Shown one piece after another: positions 63,617 to 64,000 of a stretch of 64,000 nt of DNA. Made by a program: the position numbers and the translations under genes. How positions within the stretch are numbered: the stretch's first letter is position 1; each line of letters begins with the position of its first letter. The notes beneath the pieces were generated by a model that saw only the letters and a program-made list of their open reading frames with translations, was not told the DNA's origin and searched no databases. The stretch is from Leptobrachium leishanense (taxonomy: Eukaryota > Chordata > Amphibia > Anura > Megophryidae). The DNA is taken from the NCBI GenBank assembly GCA_009667805.1, contig CM019071.1, positions 50,854,101-50,918,100 of the forward strand. Direction: 5' to 3'.

Positions 63617-64000
63617 ATATTATTATTCTTTATTTATAAAGCCCCAGCATATTCCGCAGCGCTGTACAATAAGCACAGTATAGACAGGGTTACAATACAT
63701 TGAACAACATTTGACAAACAGTACAGGAGGAGATGAGGGCCCTATTCCCGTAGGAACTCACAATCTGGGAGGGTTGGGGTTGGAAACAGGAGGAGAGGAC
63801 TGTAAGGTGAGAGTGATTGATGGTTGCGTCAGTGAGTTGGGGGTAGGCTTCCCTAAATAGGAATGTTTTAAGGGAGCGTTTGAAGGAAGAGAAGTTAGGG
63901 GAAAGTCTGACAGTACGAGGGAGAGCGTTCCAGAGAGTGGGGGCTGCGCGTGAGAAATCCTGCAGTCTATCATGGGAAGAGGTGATGCGGGGAGAAGCTA
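63617..64000 (-). mobile_element. L2 3' end, minus strand, continuing out of the window
   Basis: Starts with the reverse of the L2 tail (ttctttatttataaagcccc, gcagcgctgtacaataagc) and continues into the L2 3' untranslated and C-terminal coding region (cttccctaaataggaatgtt). Confidence 0.9.

Overview
The window looks like intronic and intergenic DNA from a large, transposon-rich vertebrate genome, most likely a frog. The reasons are spliceosomal exons with GT-AG borders, L1, L2 and CR1-type LINEs, Ty3/Gypsy elements with vertebrate-style primer sites, and many hAT-, piggyBac- and Harbinger-like non-autonomous elements. The species assignment is an inference; no species marker was recognised. 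There is no bacterial, CRISPR or operon content.

One host gene can be assembled by hand on the + strand, from about 7434 to about 44185. A TATA box and a signal-peptide exon (7528-7576) are followed by an 18-nt microexon (22412-22429). Next come a 3.36-kb exon of 13-residue Thr/Ala/Pro-rich repeats (from 22604 to 25958), a transmembrane exon (29185-29279) and a terminal exon (41566-42072) encoding a tail of NNPIRP(N/D) heptad repeats. All splice phases fit (1-1-1-0). The product would be a single-pass mucin-like membrane glycoprotein. One +4-nt irregularity near 22893 breaks the frame inside the repeat exon if the first acceptor is used.

Region by region: 1-3947 is the 3' part of a decayed Ty3/Gypsy element with its LTR. 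3948-5240 is an orientation-switching ~55-bp minisatellite. 5418-7190 holds a truncated CR1, a CAGGG-ended element and a hAT-like element. Intron 1 (7577-22411) contains microsatellite, a solo LTR, telomere-like repeats and a nested stack: an almost complete Gypsy element (11398-19906, CATA duplication) inside a hAT (9894-20136) inside a TAA-flanked element (9771-20469). Intron 3 contains a foldback, a hAT with a TTAA-flanked element inside it, and a SINE. Intron 4 contains an antisense L1 (29308-40359, 15-bp duplication) carrying several younger insertions. Downstream of the gene, an L2 (about 44910-51625) has been split by a CR1-like LINE (45602-47670) and other insertions. 52270-64000 is a mosaic of a tandem duplication, two nested hAT elements, minisatellites, L2 tails, a Harbinger-like MITE, a foldback and a piggyBac-like element.

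The recent Gypsy element has a PNMA (Ma)-like Gag, a tRNA-Pro-type primer site and a canonical -1 frameshift heptamer with a downstream stem. Its two LTRs differ at about ten sites over 1.1 kb, so it is young, but pol is broken by one stop and small indels. Target-site duplications read directly from the sequence give a relative order of insertion for most of the mobile elements.
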